From Serratia sp. Ag1 (GTDB lineage: Bacteria; Pseudomonadota; Gammaproteobacteria; Enterobacterales; Enterobacteriaceae): DNA of 64,000 bases. The stretch is taken from assembly GCF_000743355.1 (NCBI RefSeq), contig NZ_JQEI01000021.1:35772-99771 (forward strand), given 5' to 3'. Below, one piece after another: positions 16,503-26,622 of the stretch. Under the pieces are notes generated by a model that was given only the letters and a program-made list of their open reading frames with translations, was not told where the DNA came from and searched no databases. Every line of letters starts with the position of its first letter. The first letter of the stretch is position 1. The translations under genes were made by a program, and so were the position numbers.

Positions 16503-17968
16503 ACACAAAGTTCCTTAGGTAGTTGACTCAACGACTGAAATTGCGGCCAGTGGGCGGCAAAGTCGGGATTGTCGCGAGGGGTGAAATGTTGCAGCGGGAA
16601 ATTCTGTGCCAAGATGCGGCGGAATTGGCTGATATCGGTGACGGCATCCAGCGCCATCAACTGGCAACCGACGTTGCCCAGCGTCGAGGCTTCGATCGGC
16701 CCAGCGCTGATGGCCAGCCCACAGGCATCGGCACATAGCTGATTGAGGAAATGGTTTTGGCTGCCGCCACCCACAATATGCAAATGGCTCAGCGGGCGGC
16801 CATGCAGGGTAGCCAGTTCCTGTGCCACTTGTCGGTAGAGCATGGCCAGGCTGTCGAAGATGCAACGTACCAACTGAGCAGGCGTCTCTGGGACGGGCAT
16901 CTGTTGTTCACGGCAATAGGCCTGAATGGTTTGGCACATATTGGTTGGGTTGATAAAGCGATCGTCATTGGGGTTAACCAACGAGCGACAGGCAGGTTGT
17001 TGCGCGGCTTGAGCGATCAGCGCCGGTAAATCGCTGATATTCAGTTCCTGCGTTGTACGTTGCAGCAGCCACAGGCCCATGATGTTTTTCAGTACCCGAT
17101 AACCGGTGGCACCGCCCTCGTTAGTAATGTTGGCTGCCAGCGAGCTGGAGTTAACAATCGGTACCGGGCTTTCAATCCCCATCAGCGACCAGGTGCCGGA
17201 ACTGAGGTAAGCCGCATCGGCATCCTGCAACGGTGTAGCCAGTACCGCGCTGGCGGTATCGTGGGTGGCTACGGCGATCACCGGCACGTGCTGGCCACGG
17301 GCGCTGGTCCAGTAACCTACGCGGTTGCCCGGCGGGGTCGGTTTACCCAACCAATGTGCTGGCACACCCGCCCAAGTGAGCAGCTCGGTGTCCCATTGGT
17401 CGCTCTCAATATTCAGTAACTGAGTGGTGCTGGCATTGGTGTATTCCCAATTCAGTTGCCCGGTCAGCCGGAAGTGCAGATAGTCCGGGATCAGCAGCAG
17501 GTGTGCTACGCGTTCTAACAGTTCAGGCTGTTGCTCGCGCAAGGCACGCAGTTGATACAAGGTATTGAAGGGCAAAAACTGAATGCCGGTGCGCTGATAG
17601 ATATTGCTCCGCCCGAGAGCGCGTTGGGCTTGTGCCATCACGCCCTGCGTGCGGGCATCGCGGTAAGAGACAGCTTGGCCGACACGCTCGCCCTGGGCAT
17701 CCAGCAGCACAAAGTCCACGCCCCAGGTGTCGATGCCAATACTGTCGAGCTGGATGCCCTGTCCATCAAGCCGATCAAGTGCCTGGCGGATGTGCTGCTC
17801 TAACGTATCCAAGTCCCAGCAATCTTGCCCATTCCGCTGTTGCAAACGGTTGGTAAAACGGCTGACTTCGCGTAGCTGGAGCCGCTGTTGTCCTGGTTGA
17901 TAGCTGGCCAGCATTACGCGCCCGCTAGAGGCACCCAGATCGATGGCTGCAATGTTGCGTGTGGTCAT
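16499..17968 (-). CDS. rhaB: Rhamnulokinase
   Basis: This 489-residue FGGY-family sugar kinase phosphorylates L-rhamnulose. The N-terminal phosphate site ([15 protein letters not shown]), the [13 protein letters not shown] segment and the C-terminal [16 protein letters not shown] pattern are clear. The length equals E. coli RhaB. It is the first gene of the leftward operon, driven from the CRP/RhaS control region upstream. Confidence 0.96.
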   Translation of the reverse strand: MTTRNIAAIDLGASSGRVMLASYQPGQQRLQLREVSRFTNRLQQRNGQDCWDLDTLEQHIRQALDRLDGQGIQLDSIGIDTWGVDFVLLDAQGERVGQAVSYRDARTQGVMAQAQRALGRSNIYQRTGIQFLPFNTLYQLRALREQQPELLERVAHLLLIPDYLHFRLTGQLNWEYTNASTTQLLNIESDQWDTELLTWAGVPAHWLGKPTPPGNRVGYWTSARGQHVPVIAVATHDTASAVLATPLQDADAAYLSSGTWSLMGIESPVPIVNSSSLAANITNEGGATGYRVLKNIMGLWLLQRTTQELNISDLPALIAQAAQQPACRSLVNPNDDRFINPTNMCQTIQAYCREQQMPVPETPAQLVRCIFDSLAMLYRQVAQELATLHGRPLSHLHIVGGGSQNHFLNQLCADACGLAISAGPIEASTLGNVGCQLMALDAVTDISQFRRILAQNFPLQHFTPRDNPDFAAHWPQFQSLSQLPKELCV

Positions 17969-18000
17969 AAGAGAAAGCCCGTTGTTGCTTGATGACGGGC

Positions 18001-18044
18001 AGTGTAGAAAGTTGCGGGTAGCGAAGCCTTCTCGCTACTGCCAG
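18001..18044 (-). promoter_or_regulatory. rhaBADM promoter with RhaS-like binding site
   Basis: On the minus strand CAGTAGCGAGAAGG resembles the RhaS half-site of E. coli rhaBAD (CAGTAACGAGAAGG, from memory). It is followed by a -10 match TACACT (18006-18001). The arrangement predicts a start near 17994. Confidence 0.55.
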
Positions 18045-18079
18045 TGCCGAAGATGTGTTGGCAAAATGGCAAAGGTAAA

Positions 18080-18095
18080 GGTGAAGCAGCTCACA
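18080..18095. promoter_or_regulatory. CRP binding site
   Basis: GGTGAAGCAGCTCACA matches the TGTGA-N6-TCACA consensus with one mismatch. Its centre is about 93 bases upstream of the predicted rhaB start, the spacing known for the CRP site of E. coli rhaBAD. Confidence 0.65.
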
Positions 18096-18291
18096 GTTTG
18101 CCATTCAGCCCGGTTTTCTGTGGGTTGTGACCTTGTACGCATTTCTCAACATTGCTGCGGCATTTCTTAAAAAATGCACAGATTTAGCGTGTTTTTCGGT
18201 TAAAAACTTAAGGTATCTTCCTTGATGCTTCTCTTACTATCGGTAACCGACGTTGCGCGGTAATCCCGCCGCGCCAAGGAACGGGGGTAAG

Positions 18292-19113
18292 ATGAATCTA
18301 TTACACAGTAGTGATTTTTTCCCTTCCTGTAGCGCGTCCGTGGTGATTGAACCCCGTGATCCGCAGCAGGCTTTTCCGGAGCATCATCATGATTTTTACG
18401 AAATCGTGATTGTCGAGCAGGGGGCCGGTGTTCATGTGTTCAACGGCAACCCTTATACCCTCAACAGTGGCTGCGTCTGCTTTGTGCGCGATCACGATCG
18501 CCATCTGTTTGAACAGACCGATGGTTTGATTTTGACCAATATCCTGTTCCGCGCCCCGAATGCGTTCCGCTTTGTTTCCGGCGTGGAGCAATTCCTGCCC
18601 CGCGAGCGCGATGGCGTTTACCCTGCGCACTGGCGTATCAACCAGCAGGTGTTACAGCAGGCTAAACGGCTGATGGCATTACTGATGACTACGCCAGCAG
18701 GCGATCAGCCTGAAGAGATTGCGCTGCATGAAAGCTGGTTTATGCAGCTACTGGTGCAGTTATGGCGCGGGTGTATGGCACGACAGGGCGACGATCAGGA
18801 AGGGCGTCTGCACCAACTGCTGGACTGGTTGCAAAGCCATTATGCTGAGCAAATCGAATGGCCGGAACTGGCAGAGCGCTTCGCCATACCCTTACGCACG
18901 CTGCACCGGCAGTTGAAGTGCCATACCAATATGACGCCGCAGCGTTACCTGACCCACCTGCGCTTATTACAGGCGCGCCACCTGCTGTGCCATAGTGACA
19001 GCAGTATTACCGATATCGCGTTCCGCTGTGGTTTTGGTGACAGTAACCATTTCTCCACGTTGTTTAAGCGTGAGTTTGCCTGCCCGCCACGGGCACTGCG
19101 TGGGTTGTGTTAG
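18292..19113 (+). CDS. rhaS: AraC-family activator of rhaBAD
   Basis: The product is 273 residues from the ATG at 18292, preceded by GGGGGTAAG. The N-terminal cupin domain ([20 protein letters not shown]) binds L-rhamnose and the C-terminal AraC domain ([20 protein letters not shown]) binds DNA. RhaS activates rhaBAD and rhaT. It is followed by rhaR on the same strand. Confidence 0.92.
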   Translation: MNLLHSSDFFPSCSASVVIEPRDPQQAFPEHHHDFYEIVIVEQGAGVHVFNGNPYTLNSGCVCFVRDHDRHLFEQTDGLILTNILFRAPNAFRFVSGVEQFLPRERDGVYPAHWRINQQVLQQAKRLMALLMTTPAGDQPEEIALHESWFMQLLVQLWRGCMARQGDDQEGRLHQLLDWLQSHYAEQIEWPELAERFAIPLRTLHRQLKCHTNMTPQRYLTHLRLLQARHLLCHSDSSITDIAFRCGFGDSNHFSTLFKREFACPPRALRGLC

Positions 19114-19197
19114 CGGTGTGAAATCGCGATGGCGTCAATTTCCCTGGCTTGACGTTCGGCAATAATACGGGGAGTGAAAAAGAGAAAAGGTGTGCAG

Positions 19198-20040
19198 ATG
19201 AGGGAAACATTGCTGTTGGAGAGCCGCGATTATCTGCCTTCTGAGCAGATGCCGGTAGCGGTGGCGGAACGTTACCCTCAAGAGGGCTTTGCCACCCATA
19301 CCCACCAGTTTTGCGAGATCGTGATTGTTTGGCGCGGTAACGGCTTGCACGTGTTGAACGATCGCCCTTATCGCATCACCTGCGGGGATCTTTTTTATCT
19401 GCGCGCCAGCGATTGCCATAGCTATGAATCTGTACACGATCTGGTACTGGATAACATCATTTACTGCCCCGAGCGCCTGCGGTTGAATGCCCAATGGGAC
19501 AACCTACTGCCGCCGTTTGCTGCGGCAGACGAGCGCTACTGGCGGCTATCCACTCAGGGGATGGCGCAGGCGCGGCCCATCATCGCTCAGCTTTCGCAGG
19601 AGAGTCGCAAAACCGATGCGCTGTCGCTGCAGTTAACCGAAGTCTTGCTGTTACAACTGGCGATCGTGCTAAAACGCCACCGCTATGCGGTGGATAAAGC
19701 ACATATGTTGCCAGATGGCGAACAGTTGGATTTGTTGATGGCGGCACTGCAAAACGGCATTGATGGGCAGTTTGAGCTGGCGCTATTCTGCCAACAGCAT
19801 GGTTTAACGGAGCGAGCGTTGAAGCTGTTGTTCCGCCAGCAAACCGGTATGACCATCAACCACTATCTGCGGCAGATCCGGCTATGCCAGGCCAAGCGCT
19901 TGCTGCGCCGTAGCGAGTTTCGCATCAGTGATATTGCCGCCCGTTGCGGGTTTGAGGACAGTAACTATTTTTCTGTGGTATTTGCGCGTGAGGCTGGAAT
20001 GACCCCACGCGAATATCGCCAGCGGTTTGTGAATCCTTAA
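19198..20040 (+). CDS. rhaR: AraC-family activator of rhaSR
   Basis: The product is 280 residues from the ATG at 19198; the frame is open to 19174, but GAGAAAAGG fits the later start. The cupin part contains [20 protein letters not shown] and the DNA-binding part [20 protein letters not shown]. RhaR activates its own operon in response to rhamnose. Its stop codon overlaps the convergent rhaT stop. Confidence 0.92.
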   Translation: MRETLLLESRDYLPSEQMPVAVAERYPQEGFATHTHQFCEIVIVWRGNGLHVLNDRPYRITCGDLFYLRASDCHSYESVHDLVLDNIIYCPERLRLNAQWDNLLPPFAAADERYWRLSTQGMAQARPIIAQLSQESRKTDALSLQLTEVLLLQLAIVLKRHRYAVDKAHMLPDGEQLDLLMAALQNGIDGQFELALFCQQHGLTERALKLLFRQQTGMTINHYLRQIRLCQAKRLLRRSEFRISDIAARCGFEDSNYFSVVFAREAGMTPREYRQRFVNP

Positions 20041-21071
20041 GATGCCATCCCCATGCCAACAATGTTGGCTGCCAGAATAATTACCAGGCAACCAAGGCAC
20101 AGAACGGCAACCGGTTTTCTGGTGCCGCATTTCCACTCTTTCAGCAACAACCCGACAATACCGCCGCACAGCACGTAGAAGCTCATATGCAGCATCCAGC
20201 TCATGTAATCGTATTGTGCTGGGATCTTGGCATGACCCCAGGCGTAGAAGAAGAATTGCAGATACCACATCAGGCCCGCCAGCACGGAGAACAGTACGTT
20301 GATGACCAGCAGCCGTCTCGGCAGTGAGAAATCCGCTTTGACCGACAGATTGTTCAGGGTTGCCAGGCGGATAAAACAGTAACCGAGGTTAATCAGTGCG
20401 CCGCCGCCCATAATCACCACATAACTTGGTAAGGCGACATACAGCGGATCGATGCCCAAGGCTCCTGCCGCTGCGTGCATCGGTTTGGCGGCATCCATGG
20501 CAAACGACATCCCGGCAGAGAAAATGCCGCACATCACCGCCAGAGCCAGCCCTTTCTTCAGGTTAAACTCTTCGGCGCGGATCCCCATGGCCCGCTCTTT
20601 CAGCAAGCCCGCATAGCTGACGATCACCACGCCGATCAGCGCAACCAATACCCCCAGCAACGACAGGCGGCCCCCGGCAGTGCCGAACAGTAATTCAAAG
20701 CGGCCTTGCAGTAATGGGGTCATCAGCGTACCGATGATCAGTGTGATGCCGATAGCGATACCAATCCCCATCGACATGCCGAGATAGCGCATAGTCAGGC
20801 CATAGTTGATGTTACCAATTCCCCACATGGCACCGAACAGGAACACGGGCAGCAGAGTCGCTGTACTGAAGGAACCATAATAGTGCCAAAAATCAGGCAG
20901 CAACACGTAGCTGACTCCCCAAGGGAGGATGAGCCATGACATAAAGCCGCCAATCGACCACATGGTTTCCCAGGACCAGTTTTTTACCTGTTTGAATGGG
21001 GCGTAGAAGCAGGCGGCGCTGGCTGCCCCGACCAGGTGCCAGAATATCCCTAGCATGATGGCATTGTTCAT
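20037..21071 (-). CDS. rhaT: L-rhamnose/H+ symporter
   Basis: The product is 344 residues from the ATG at 21071 (AAGGATAA six bases upstream), the same length as E. coli RhaT. It is an inner-membrane protein with about ten hydrophobic segments, starting [20 protein letters not shown]. It imports L-rhamnose with protons. It converges on rhaR with overlapping stops (TTAA at 20037-20040). Confidence 0.95.
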   Translation of the reverse strand: MNNAIMLGIFWHLVGAASAACFYAPFKQVKNWSWETMWSIGGFMSWLILPWGVSYVLLPDFWHYYGSFSTATLLPVFLFGAMWGIGNINYGLTMRYLGMSMGIGIAIGITLIIGTLMTPLLQGRFELLFGTAGGRLSLLGVLVALIGVVIVSYAGLLKERAMGIRAEEFNLKKGLALAVMCGIFSAGMSFAMDAAKPMHAAAGALGIDPLYVALPSYVVIMGGGALINLGYCFIRLATLNNLSVKADFSLPRRLLVINVLFSVLAGLMWYLQFFFYAWGHAKIPAQYDYMSWMLHMSFYVLCGGIVGLLLKEWKCGTRKPVAVLCLGCLVIILAANIVGMGMAS

Positions 21072-21280
21072 CTTGTTATCCTTCGTTGTTATTGGCGCGG
21101 TAAGACCACGGATGAACAGGAAGTCTAAACAGAGGCGATGAAGGGAACCTTCGGGTGGCTGCCGGAGGGCGCAAGAGCGTGGCAAAATTCAGCGGGTGCG
21201 TATGTTGGCGATCACAGATTGAGCGAGAATGATGCAGGGCGATGTCTGTACGGTAGGGCATCGCCTTGAGGTGGCAGGTT

Positions 21281-21754
21281 TTATTCTTTGAGCAATGCGC
21301 CGGCATAACCTAGCTGGCGCCAGGCTTCGTACACTACGACGGAAACCGCATTCGACAGATTCATGCTGCGGCTTTGGGCCTGCATGGGGATACGGATTTT
21401 TTGTTGCGCAGGCAGTGCATCAAGGATGCTGGTGGGCAAGCCACGGGTTTCTGGGCCGAATAACAGATAATCGCCAGCCTGATAGCTCACCGCGCTGTGT
21501 GCCGGGGTGCCTTTGGTGGTCAGGGCAAATAGCCGCTGCGGTTTTTCGCTGGCGAGAAACGCCGGATAATCGGCATGGCGCTTGATGCTGGCAAATTCAT
21601 GATAATCCAACCCGGCGCGGCGCAGGCGTTTGTCGTCCCATGGGAAGCCCATTGGTTCGATCAAGTGCAACTGGAAGCCAGTATTGGCACACAGGCGGAT
21701 AATATTGCCGGTGTTAGGTGGAATTTCGGGTTCAAATAAAACGATATTCAGCAT
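21281..21754 (-). CDS. trmL: tRNA (cytidine/uridine-34 2'-O)-methyltransferase
   Basis: This 157-residue SPOUT-fold enzyme methylates the wobble nucleotide of two leucine tRNAs using S-adenosylmethionine. The family start [20 protein letters not shown], the [11 protein letters not shown] knot motif and the [17 protein letters not shown] end are all present. It reads leftward, downstream of cpxA. Confidence 0.95.
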   Translation of the reverse strand: MLNIVLFEPEIPPNTGNIIRLCANTGFQLHLIEPMGFPWDDKRLRRAGLDYHEFASIKRHADYPAFLASEKPQRLFALTTKGTPAHSAVSYQAGDYLLFGPETRGLPTSILDALPAQQKIRIPMQAQSRSMNLSNAVSVVVYEAWRQLGYAGALLKE

Positions 21755-21761
21755 GTAACAG

Positions 21762-21780
21762 GCCCCTCATGATGAGGGGC
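21762..21780. terminator. Perfect hairpin between cpxA and trmL
   Basis: GCCCCTCATGATGAGGGGC is a perfect palindrome 31 bases past the cpxA stop and 7 bases before the trmL start. It lacks a long T run, so it may only partly terminate cpxRA transcripts or shield the trmL leader. Confidence 0.45.
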
Positions 21781-21811
21781 GCAGAATAGCAAACTCTTGG
21801 CTTGCTGGCGA

Positions 21812-23182
21812 TTAGCGCTGATGCAACGGCAGCCACAGCACCAAACGCAAGCCGCCTAACGGACTGTCTTCGGCTTTCACCCAACCGCGATGCTGGTTGA
21901 CTGCGGCCTCGACGATCGCCAACCCCAGGCCAGTGCCGCCTGATTCGCGATCGCGCGCTTCATCAGTGCGATAAAACGGGCGGAATATTTGCTCGCGATC
22001 TTCTGCACTGACGCCAGGGCCGTCGTCGTCAACGACAATGGTGATCCCTTGATTATCGGTGCTGAATGCCACCTCAATGCGCGTGTGGGAGTAACGCAGA
22101 GCGTTACGCACAATATTCTCCAGCGTGCTGTCTAGCGCCCCTGCGTTGCCGTAAAGGGTCCAAGGGCCGGGCGGGGAGGTAACCTCCAGATTTTTACCCA
22201 TCTGTTCGGCTTCGAAGCGAGCATTGTCCAGCACTTCTGCCCACAGTTCATTGGCTTTCAGCAATTCGCGAACCAGCTCGCTTTTCTGTTGCCCGCGCGA
22301 CAGGACCAGCAGATCGTTGATCATGGAATCCAGCCGTTGGGCCTCGGTTTCAATACGGGCCAGTTCGTTGCCTTCACCGTGGCGGCGGCGCATTAATGCA
22401 GTAGCCAGTTGCAGGCGGGTCAACGGGGTACGCAGTTCATGGGAGATGTCGGAAATCAGCCGTTGCTGGGCCGTCATCATTCTTTCAAGAGCGCTCACCA
22501 TCTGATTGAAACTGGCACCGGTTGCCAGGAATTCCTGCGGCCCAGACTCCAGTTCCGGATGCTGTTTCAGGTTACCGCGAGCCACATCGTCGGCAGCATT
22601 TTTCAGCTTACGTGCCGGTTTTGCCAGGCTCCAGGCTAACCAGAGCAACAGCGGAGCGCTGATCAGCATGGTAACAATCAGCAGCAGTAGCGGGCGGTCA
22701 AACATCAGGTTGATAAAATCGGATTGCGGGCTGTTTGCCGGGCGGATCAGGTAAAGTTGGTAGTTATCTTCGCCATCACGCACCGAAAATGGCCCGACCA
22801 GCTCAACACGACCATACTTTTTCTTCTTTGGATAATCCGCATTATCTGACTGGCCAATAAAGTTACGCACAATCTGCATTTCGTTGCGCTGGGCACCGAT
22901 CACCCGCCCTTCGCTGGTGACCAGAATCAGGCGTTGGCCGGGAGGGGCCCATTTATCGATGGCGCGAAACAGGCGGCGCCACCACATCAGATCGTTGGCC
23001 GGATCGTTTTGCAACTCGGCCTCAACGTGTTGTTCCAGCATCAACCCCTGCCGTTGCTCGCTGTCCAGCAGCGAGGTTATCTGACGGGAGTCTAGCTTGG
23101 GCACCATCAGCACCAACATTAGCACCAACGCTAATGTAAACCAGAAAATGGCGAAGATACGTGCCGTCAAACTGTTGATCAT
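21812..23182 (-). CDS. cpxA: Cpx envelope-stress sensor histidine kinase
   Basis: The product is 456 residues from the ATG at 23182. Two membrane segments (about 10-28 and 165-187) flank a periplasmic sensor domain. A HAMP region follows, then the phospho-acceptor H248 in SDISHELRTPLTRLQ, and a C-terminal ATPase with DDDGPGVSAEDREQIF and GTGLGLAI. CpxA senses misfolded envelope proteins and phosphorylates CpxR. The start overlaps the cpxR stop (ATGA). Confidence 0.96.
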   Translation of the reverse strand: MINSLTARIFAIFWFTLALVLMLVLMVPKLDSRQITSLLDSEQRQGLMLEQHVEAELQNDPANDLMWWRRLFRAIDKWAPPGQRLILVTSEGRVIGAQRNEMQIVRNFIGQSDNADYPKKKKYGRVELVGPFSVRDGEDNYQLYLIRPANSPQSDFINLMFDRPLLLLIVTMLISAPLLLWLAWSLAKPARKLKNAADDVARGNLKQHPELESGPQEFLATGASFNQMVSALERMMTAQQRLISDISHELRTPLTRLQLATALMRRRHGEGNELARIETEAQRLDSMINDLLVLSRGQQKSELVRELLKANELWAEVLDNARFEAEQMGKNLEVTSPPGPWTLYGNAGALDSTLENIVRNALRYSHTRIEVAFSTDNQGITIVVDDDGPGVSAEDREQIFRPFYRTDEARDRESGGTGLGLAIVEAAVNQHRGWVKAEDSPLGGLRLVLWLPLHQR

Positions 23183-23877
23183 GCTGCTGATACCATCAAA
23201 TAGCCTCGCCCGCGCAGGGTTTTGAACCACGGGTGGCCGTCTTTGCGATCCGGCAATTTACGCCGCAGGTTGGAAATGTGCATGTCAATGGCCCGATCAA
23301 ACGGTGTCAGGCGCTTGCCCAGCACTTCCTGGCTCAGCAATTCACGCGAAACAACCTGGCCGAGATGCTGCGCCAGCAGGTAGAGCAGGGTAAATTCGGT
23401 ACCGGTGAGTTCCAGCGTTTGGCCATCAAAAGTGGCTTCCTGACGGCCTGGGTTGAGCTGCAGGCAGTCTACGTCCAGCGTTGGGGCGCTGGTATCCACA
23501 TTCTGCTGTTGCTCGCTCCAGTTGGAACGGCGCAGGATGGCACGGATGCGGGCCACCAGTTCGCGATCGTTAAAGGGTTTCGCCAGATAATCGTCGGCCC
23601 CCAGTTCCAGGCCAAGTACCCGATCCAATTCACTACCACGTGCGGTCAGCATGATCACCGGAGTCTGGTGATGCTGGCGTAGTTCTTTCAATGTATCGAT
23701 ACCGTTTTTCTTCGGCATCATGATATCGAGCAGCAGCAGGTCGATGGAGCTGTCCAGTAACGACAACGCCTGTTCACCGTCGTGGGCCACAACGATGTTA
23801 AAACCTTCCATTTCAAGCAGTTCTTTCAGTAGCGAGGTTAACTCGCGGTCATCGTCAACTAACAGAATTTTGTTCAT
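23179..23877 (-). CDS. cpxR: Cpx response regulator
   Basis: This 232-residue OmpR-type regulator has receiver residues D8/D9, phospho-acceptor D51 (LLLLDIMMPKK) and K101 region (DYLAKPFNDRE). A C-terminal winged helix (DRAIDMHISNLRRKLPDR) follows. It activates envelope folding and degradation genes including cpxP and is autoregulated from the CpxR box upstream. It forms an operon with cpxA. Confidence 0.97.
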   Translation of the reverse strand: MNKILLVDDDRELTSLLKELLEMEGFNIVVAHDGEQALSLLDSSIDLLLLDIMMPKKNGIDTLKELRQHHQTPVIMLTARGSELDRVLGLELGADDYLAKPFNDRELVARIRAILRRSNWSEQQQNVDTSAPTLDVDCLQLNPGRQEATFDGQTLELTGTEFTLLYLLAQHLGQVVSRELLSQEVLGKRLTPFDRAIDMHISNLRRKLPDRKDGHPWFKTLRGRGYLMVSAA

Positions 23878-23930
23878 TATGATTTACCTCCTGACGCAAA
23901 ATACGTCATCAACTGTTGACATTCCATGAC

Positions 23931-23945
23931 TTTACTTAGTTTTAC
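23931..23945. promoter_or_regulatory. CpxR box between cpxR and cpxP
   Basis: TTTACTTAGTTTTAC is a perfect GTAAA-N5-GTAAA CpxR site when read on the minus strand. It lies in the divergent promoter region of cpxR and cpxP, where CpxR-P is known to activate both. Confidence 0.85.
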
Positions 23946-24025
23946 ATGCACTGACGCATGTTTGCAGGTGCAGCAGTACACTGTTCCTCGTTGATTCGCA
24001 AAGAGAGAATGGTTGAGGAGTTCAA

Positions 24026-24520
24026 ATGCGTAAGTTGAGCAAGGTAGTAATGGCATCAATGCTGGCGATGGGTTCTTCCACTGCCCTTGCCGCTGATACT
24101 ACACTGGAAATTGCTCAGCCTCATGCCAATGATGCGATGATTAAAACCCCTGGCCAGTACCATATGTTTGAAGGGGTCAGCCTTACCGAACAGCAGCGCC
24201 AGCAAATGCGCGATTTAATGCGCCAGGCTCGTCACGATCTACCTGATGTTAAGGTAGCGGAAATCGAAGCTATGCACCGGCTGGTGATCGCAGACAAATT
24301 TGATGAAGCCGCCGTGTATGCCCAGGCGGAAAAGATGGCTCAGGAACAGGTTAAGCGCCAGGTCGAAATGGCCCGCATACGCAACCAGATGTATAACCTG
24401 CTGACGCCAGAGCAAAAAAGTGTTTTAGACCAGAAGCATCAGCAGCGTATGCAGTTGATGGAGCAACAGACTTCTGGTTTGCAGCAAACTTCTGCCCAGA
24501 AGTTGAGTACGACTGAGTAA
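24026..24520 (+). CDS. cpxP: Periplasmic Cpx inhibitor and chaperone
   Basis: This 164-residue protein has a signal peptide ([20 protein letters not shown], cut near ALA). The two LTxxQ motifs ([11 protein letters not shown] and LLTPEQKS) are hallmarks of CpxP. It binds the CpxA sensor domain and delivers misfolded pilins to DegP. It is divergent from cpxR behind the shared CpxR box. The prophage is inserted in its terminator without touching the coding sequence. Confidence 0.93.
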   Translation: MRKLSKVVMASMLAMGSSTALAADTTLEIAQPHANDAMIKTPGQYHMFEGVSLTEQQRQQMRDLMRQARHDLPDVKVAEIEAMHRLVIADKFDEAAVYAQAEKMAQEQVKRQVEMARIRNQMYNLLTPEQKSVLDQKHQQRMQLMEQQTSGLQQTSAQKLSTTE

Positions 24521-24544
24521 TCCCTGTTTTTTCCTTGCCATAGA

Positions 24545-24586
24545 CACCATCCCTGTCTTCCCCGCCTTTACGGCGGGGCTTTTTTT
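24545..24586. other. attL core of the P2-like prophage (direct repeat)
   Basis: These 42 bases recur exactly at 60609-60650. The repeat includes a CCCCGCC / GGCGGGG terminator hairpin with a T run. Prophage integrase lies just inside. P2-like phages are known to integrate between cpxP and fieF in other enterobacteria. Confidence 0.9.
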
Positions 24587-24587
24587 T
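24560..24587 (+). terminator. cpxP terminator within attL
   Basis: CCCCGCCTTTACGGCGGGG is followed by CTTTTTTTT. It lies 39 bases past the cpxP stop and is regenerated by the prophage att sequence. Confidence 0.85.
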
Positions 24588-24669
24588 CAACCCTTTATAA
24601 TCTACATCCTTAAAAAACAGCCTGTTAGTAGAGTTACAAAGGTTTGGGGCGTTTTCAAAAACGTTTGAG

Positions 24670-24688
24670 TGTGGGCACTATGTGGACA
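24670..24688. promoter_or_regulatory. Tandem integrase arm-type sites at attL
   Basis: TGTGGGCA (24670-24677) and TGTGGACA (24681-24688) lie exactly 11 bases apart. TGTGGACA is the arm-site core recalled for P2 integrase. A matching pair flanks attR at 60540-60558. Confidence 0.6.
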
Positions 24689-24691
24689 CTC

Positions 24692-25672
24692 TCAAATGTT
24701 TAATCCTCCCCTCAGTGGATTTAACATGACCGCATTTTGCAAGTAGTCCGGCGCTAGGTGTGCATAGGCCATTGTCTGCTGTATGTTGGCATGTCCCAAG
24801 ATTTGTTGCAGTGCGATAATGTTGCCGCCATTCATCATAAAATGGCTCGCAAAGGTATGCCGCAATACGTGAGTTGCCTGACCACGCGGTAAGTCAGGTT
24901 TAACATCACGTAACTTGGTACAAAACTTCTCGTAATCCACTTTGAATAGTTTACTGCTGGCCTGAGCCTTCACCTCTTCTTCCAGTTCTGGCGAAATTGG
25001 GACAGTTCGTTTTTTCCCGTTCTTCGTTTCTAGAAAAGTAACCCGACTATTCACGATTTGCGCTGATGTCAGAGTGCTAACTTCTCCCCAGCGTCCACCA
25101 GTGCTTAAGCAGAGCAGCGCTATTAATCTTTCATCACCCACTAAAGTTGATAGTAGGTTTCCGATTTCTTCAGCATCTAAGAACGTCATACCAGGGTTCT
25201 TTTCTGCTAACGGCGGCAATCCATGTAACGGGTTTTGCCCGGCGAACTCTTCCAGTTTTATCAGCGCGGAAAACATGCCCGAAAATCTGTAGAGGTCACG
25301 GTTTATTGTGGCTGCACTGATGCCGTCAGATAAGCGCTTGCTGCGATGCTCCATTAGTACCCGTTTGTTGAGTTGCTTGATAGGCATATCACCGATGGCT
25401 GCGATGGTTTTCAGCAAATGCCGTTTTTCAATCTCACCATTTTTGAGATTTTGCCCGTGATATAGCCACCAGGTATCAACTAACGCGCTCAACATCCTGC
25501 GATCTACGTGTTTACCAGCCCACTCTTTTTTATTGGTGTTTGACAGCGCATAACGTTCGAATGCTATAGCCTCGGTCTTTCTGTCAAACCACTTGCGGAT
25601 GCGACGTCCTTCGCGCCCACCAAGTCTGATGTCCACTTTGTAACGACCATCATCGAGCTTCTTAATCGACAT
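24692..25672 (-). CDS. int: P2-type tyrosine integrase
   Basis: The product is 326 residues from the ATG at 25672, which follows GGAGGG with eight bases spacing. It has an arm-binding N-terminus (MSIKKLDDGRYKVDIRLGG), a core-binding domain and the catalytic domain with R194 (GGRWGE), H268xxR271 (HVLRHTF) and Y303 (AYAHL). It integrates the prophage at the cpxP terminator and excises it with Cox. It lies next to attL, as in P2. Confidence 0.95.
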   Translation of the reverse strand: MSIKKLDDGRYKVDIRLGGREGRRIRKWFDRKTEAIAFERYALSNTNKKEWAGKHVDRRMLSALVDTWWLYHGQNLKNGEIEKRHLLKTIAAIGDMPIKQLNKRVLMEHRSKRLSDGISAATINRDLYRFSGMFSALIKLEEFAGQNPLHGLPPLAEKNPGMTFLDAEEIGNLLSTLVGDERLIALLCLSTGGRWGEVSTLTSAQIVNSRVTFLETKNGKKRTVPISPELEEEVKAQASSKLFKVDYEKFCTKLRDVKPDLPRGQATHVLRHTFASHFMMNGGNIIALQQILGHANIQQTMAYAHLAPDYLQNAVMLNPLRGGLNI

Positions 25673-25738
25673 AAGATAGCCCTCCGATGATTTGATCATC
25701 TTGATAGCAAATTGTGAAAATGTATATTTTATAAACGG

Positions 25739-26032
25739 TTAGCCAACATTCCTTTCTGAGAGGCCAGAGTCTTTGCTGCCTTGCCCAGAGTGTGCGCAAC
25801 CCGGTGCAATCTGCCCGGATTCTGGTGCGGTTTTGTCCGTCATTAGCCAAAGTGTATATTTTTCAAACCGTTGGCTCTTTGTGAGTTGAAGAATTGCTTG
25901 TAAGCCTGGTTCAGCATGCCCCCCTTCGTAGTTCTTAAGGGTGCTAAGAGCTAATCCACTGATTTCGCAAAATTTAACTTGGGTTAGTCCTTCAGCTTTT
26001 CTGATGGCTCGTATCTTCTCTGACATATTCAT
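25739..26032 (-). CDS. P2-type immunity repressor C
   Basis: This 97-residue protein has an N-terminal helix-turn-helix (RAIRKAEGLTQVKFCEISGL) and a C-terminal segment EKYTLWLMTDKTAPESGQIA nearly identical to P2 C. It represses the early promoter and keeps the prophage dormant. It is divergent from cox across a 137-base operator region. The ATG at 26032 is preferred because AGGA stands ten bases upstream. Confidence 0.88.
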   Translation of the reverse strand: MNMSEKIRAIRKAEGLTQVKFCEISGLALSTLKNYEGGHAEPGLQAILQLTKSQRFEKYTLWLMTDKTAPESGQIAPGCAHSGQGSKDSGLSERNVG

Positions 26033-26169
26033 TTGACATGGTTCCTAGTCACAGACTATATTCCCCATGAAGGTCTGTATATTGGAACCTTTCGGGGTAT
26101 GAAAAACCAACCCGATACAAACGGTCTGTAACGGTTTGCAAAGGGTTGGATTAAAGGAGATTAGCACAG
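26033..26169. promoter_or_regulatory. Lysis-lysogeny switch region between C and cox
   Basis: The divergent promoters of C and cox must lie here. GGTCTGTA occurs at 26072-26079 and 26123-26130, a candidate pair of C operators. The AAAGGAGAT at 26153-26161 is the cox ribosome site. Confidence 0.6.
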
Positions 26170-26442
26170 ATGAACATTGAAGATTATGCGATCCGCTACC
26201 CAATTGATGGCGTGACGGTCGAGAAATTCGCCGAATTACTGGGAAAACCAAGCACGGCTGTTTTCGAAATGGTGAAGAAAAATAAACTACCGGTTATTGA
26301 GTTGCGTGATCCAGACAAAGTTGGCGCACGCGTCGGCGACAAGTTTGTTTATATCCCTGCTTTCAATCAGGGGCTGCGGGCAGCATTCATGAATAGACCA
26401 ATTGAACAGCGCGATGCGTGGCTGCTCTGGATTGGCCTTTGA
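26170..26442 (+). CDS. cox: Cox excision and regulatory protein
   Basis: This 90-residue protein matches P2 Cox in length and pattern: an N-terminal winged helix (VTVEKFAELLGKPSTAVFEM), then KLPVIELRDPDK and the end PIEQRDAWLLWIGL. Cox represses the C promoter and directs excision. It is the first gene of the rightward early operon. Confidence 0.88.
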   Translation: MNIEDYAIRYPIDGVTVEKFAELLGKPSTAVFEMVKKNKLPVIELRDPDKVGARVGDKFVYIPAFNQGLRAAFMNRPIEQRDAWLLWIGL

Positions 26443-26451
26443 GGGGAGAGA

Positions 26452-26622
26452 ATGCAACAACCTATCTCTATCGCTCCGTTGCTCTGGAACCATCAAACAG
26501 TACACAAGCTAGATATCACCATCACCCACGGCAAAGGGCGCAAAGGCATCATCATTCGCACCCGTCGTGCTAGCCGTTGGTTTCCTGCCATCAAATCTGT
26601 TTTACAGAGGGGGATTAAATGA
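26452..26622 (+). CDS. Small P2-like early protein
   Basis: This 56-residue protein (MQQPISIAPLLWNHQTVHKL start, RTRRASRWFPAIKSVLQ later) resembles a conserved small protein found between cox and B in P2-like phages. GAGGGGAGAG upstream (26441-26450) is a strong ribosome site. The stop overlaps the B start by 4 bases. Function unknown. Confidence 0.65.
   Translation: MQQPISIAPLLWNHQTVHKLDITITHGKGRKGIIIRTRRASRWFPAIKSVLQRGIK

Larger units (their letters stand above)
17969..18291. promoter_or_regulatory. Divergent rhaB / rhaS control region
   Basis: This 323-base gap separates the divergent catabolic and regulatory operons and holds no gene. It contains the rhaB promoter with a RhaS-type site, a good CRP site, a second weaker TGTGA half-site (near 18127), and an AT-rich stretch before rhaS. 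Confidence 0.8.
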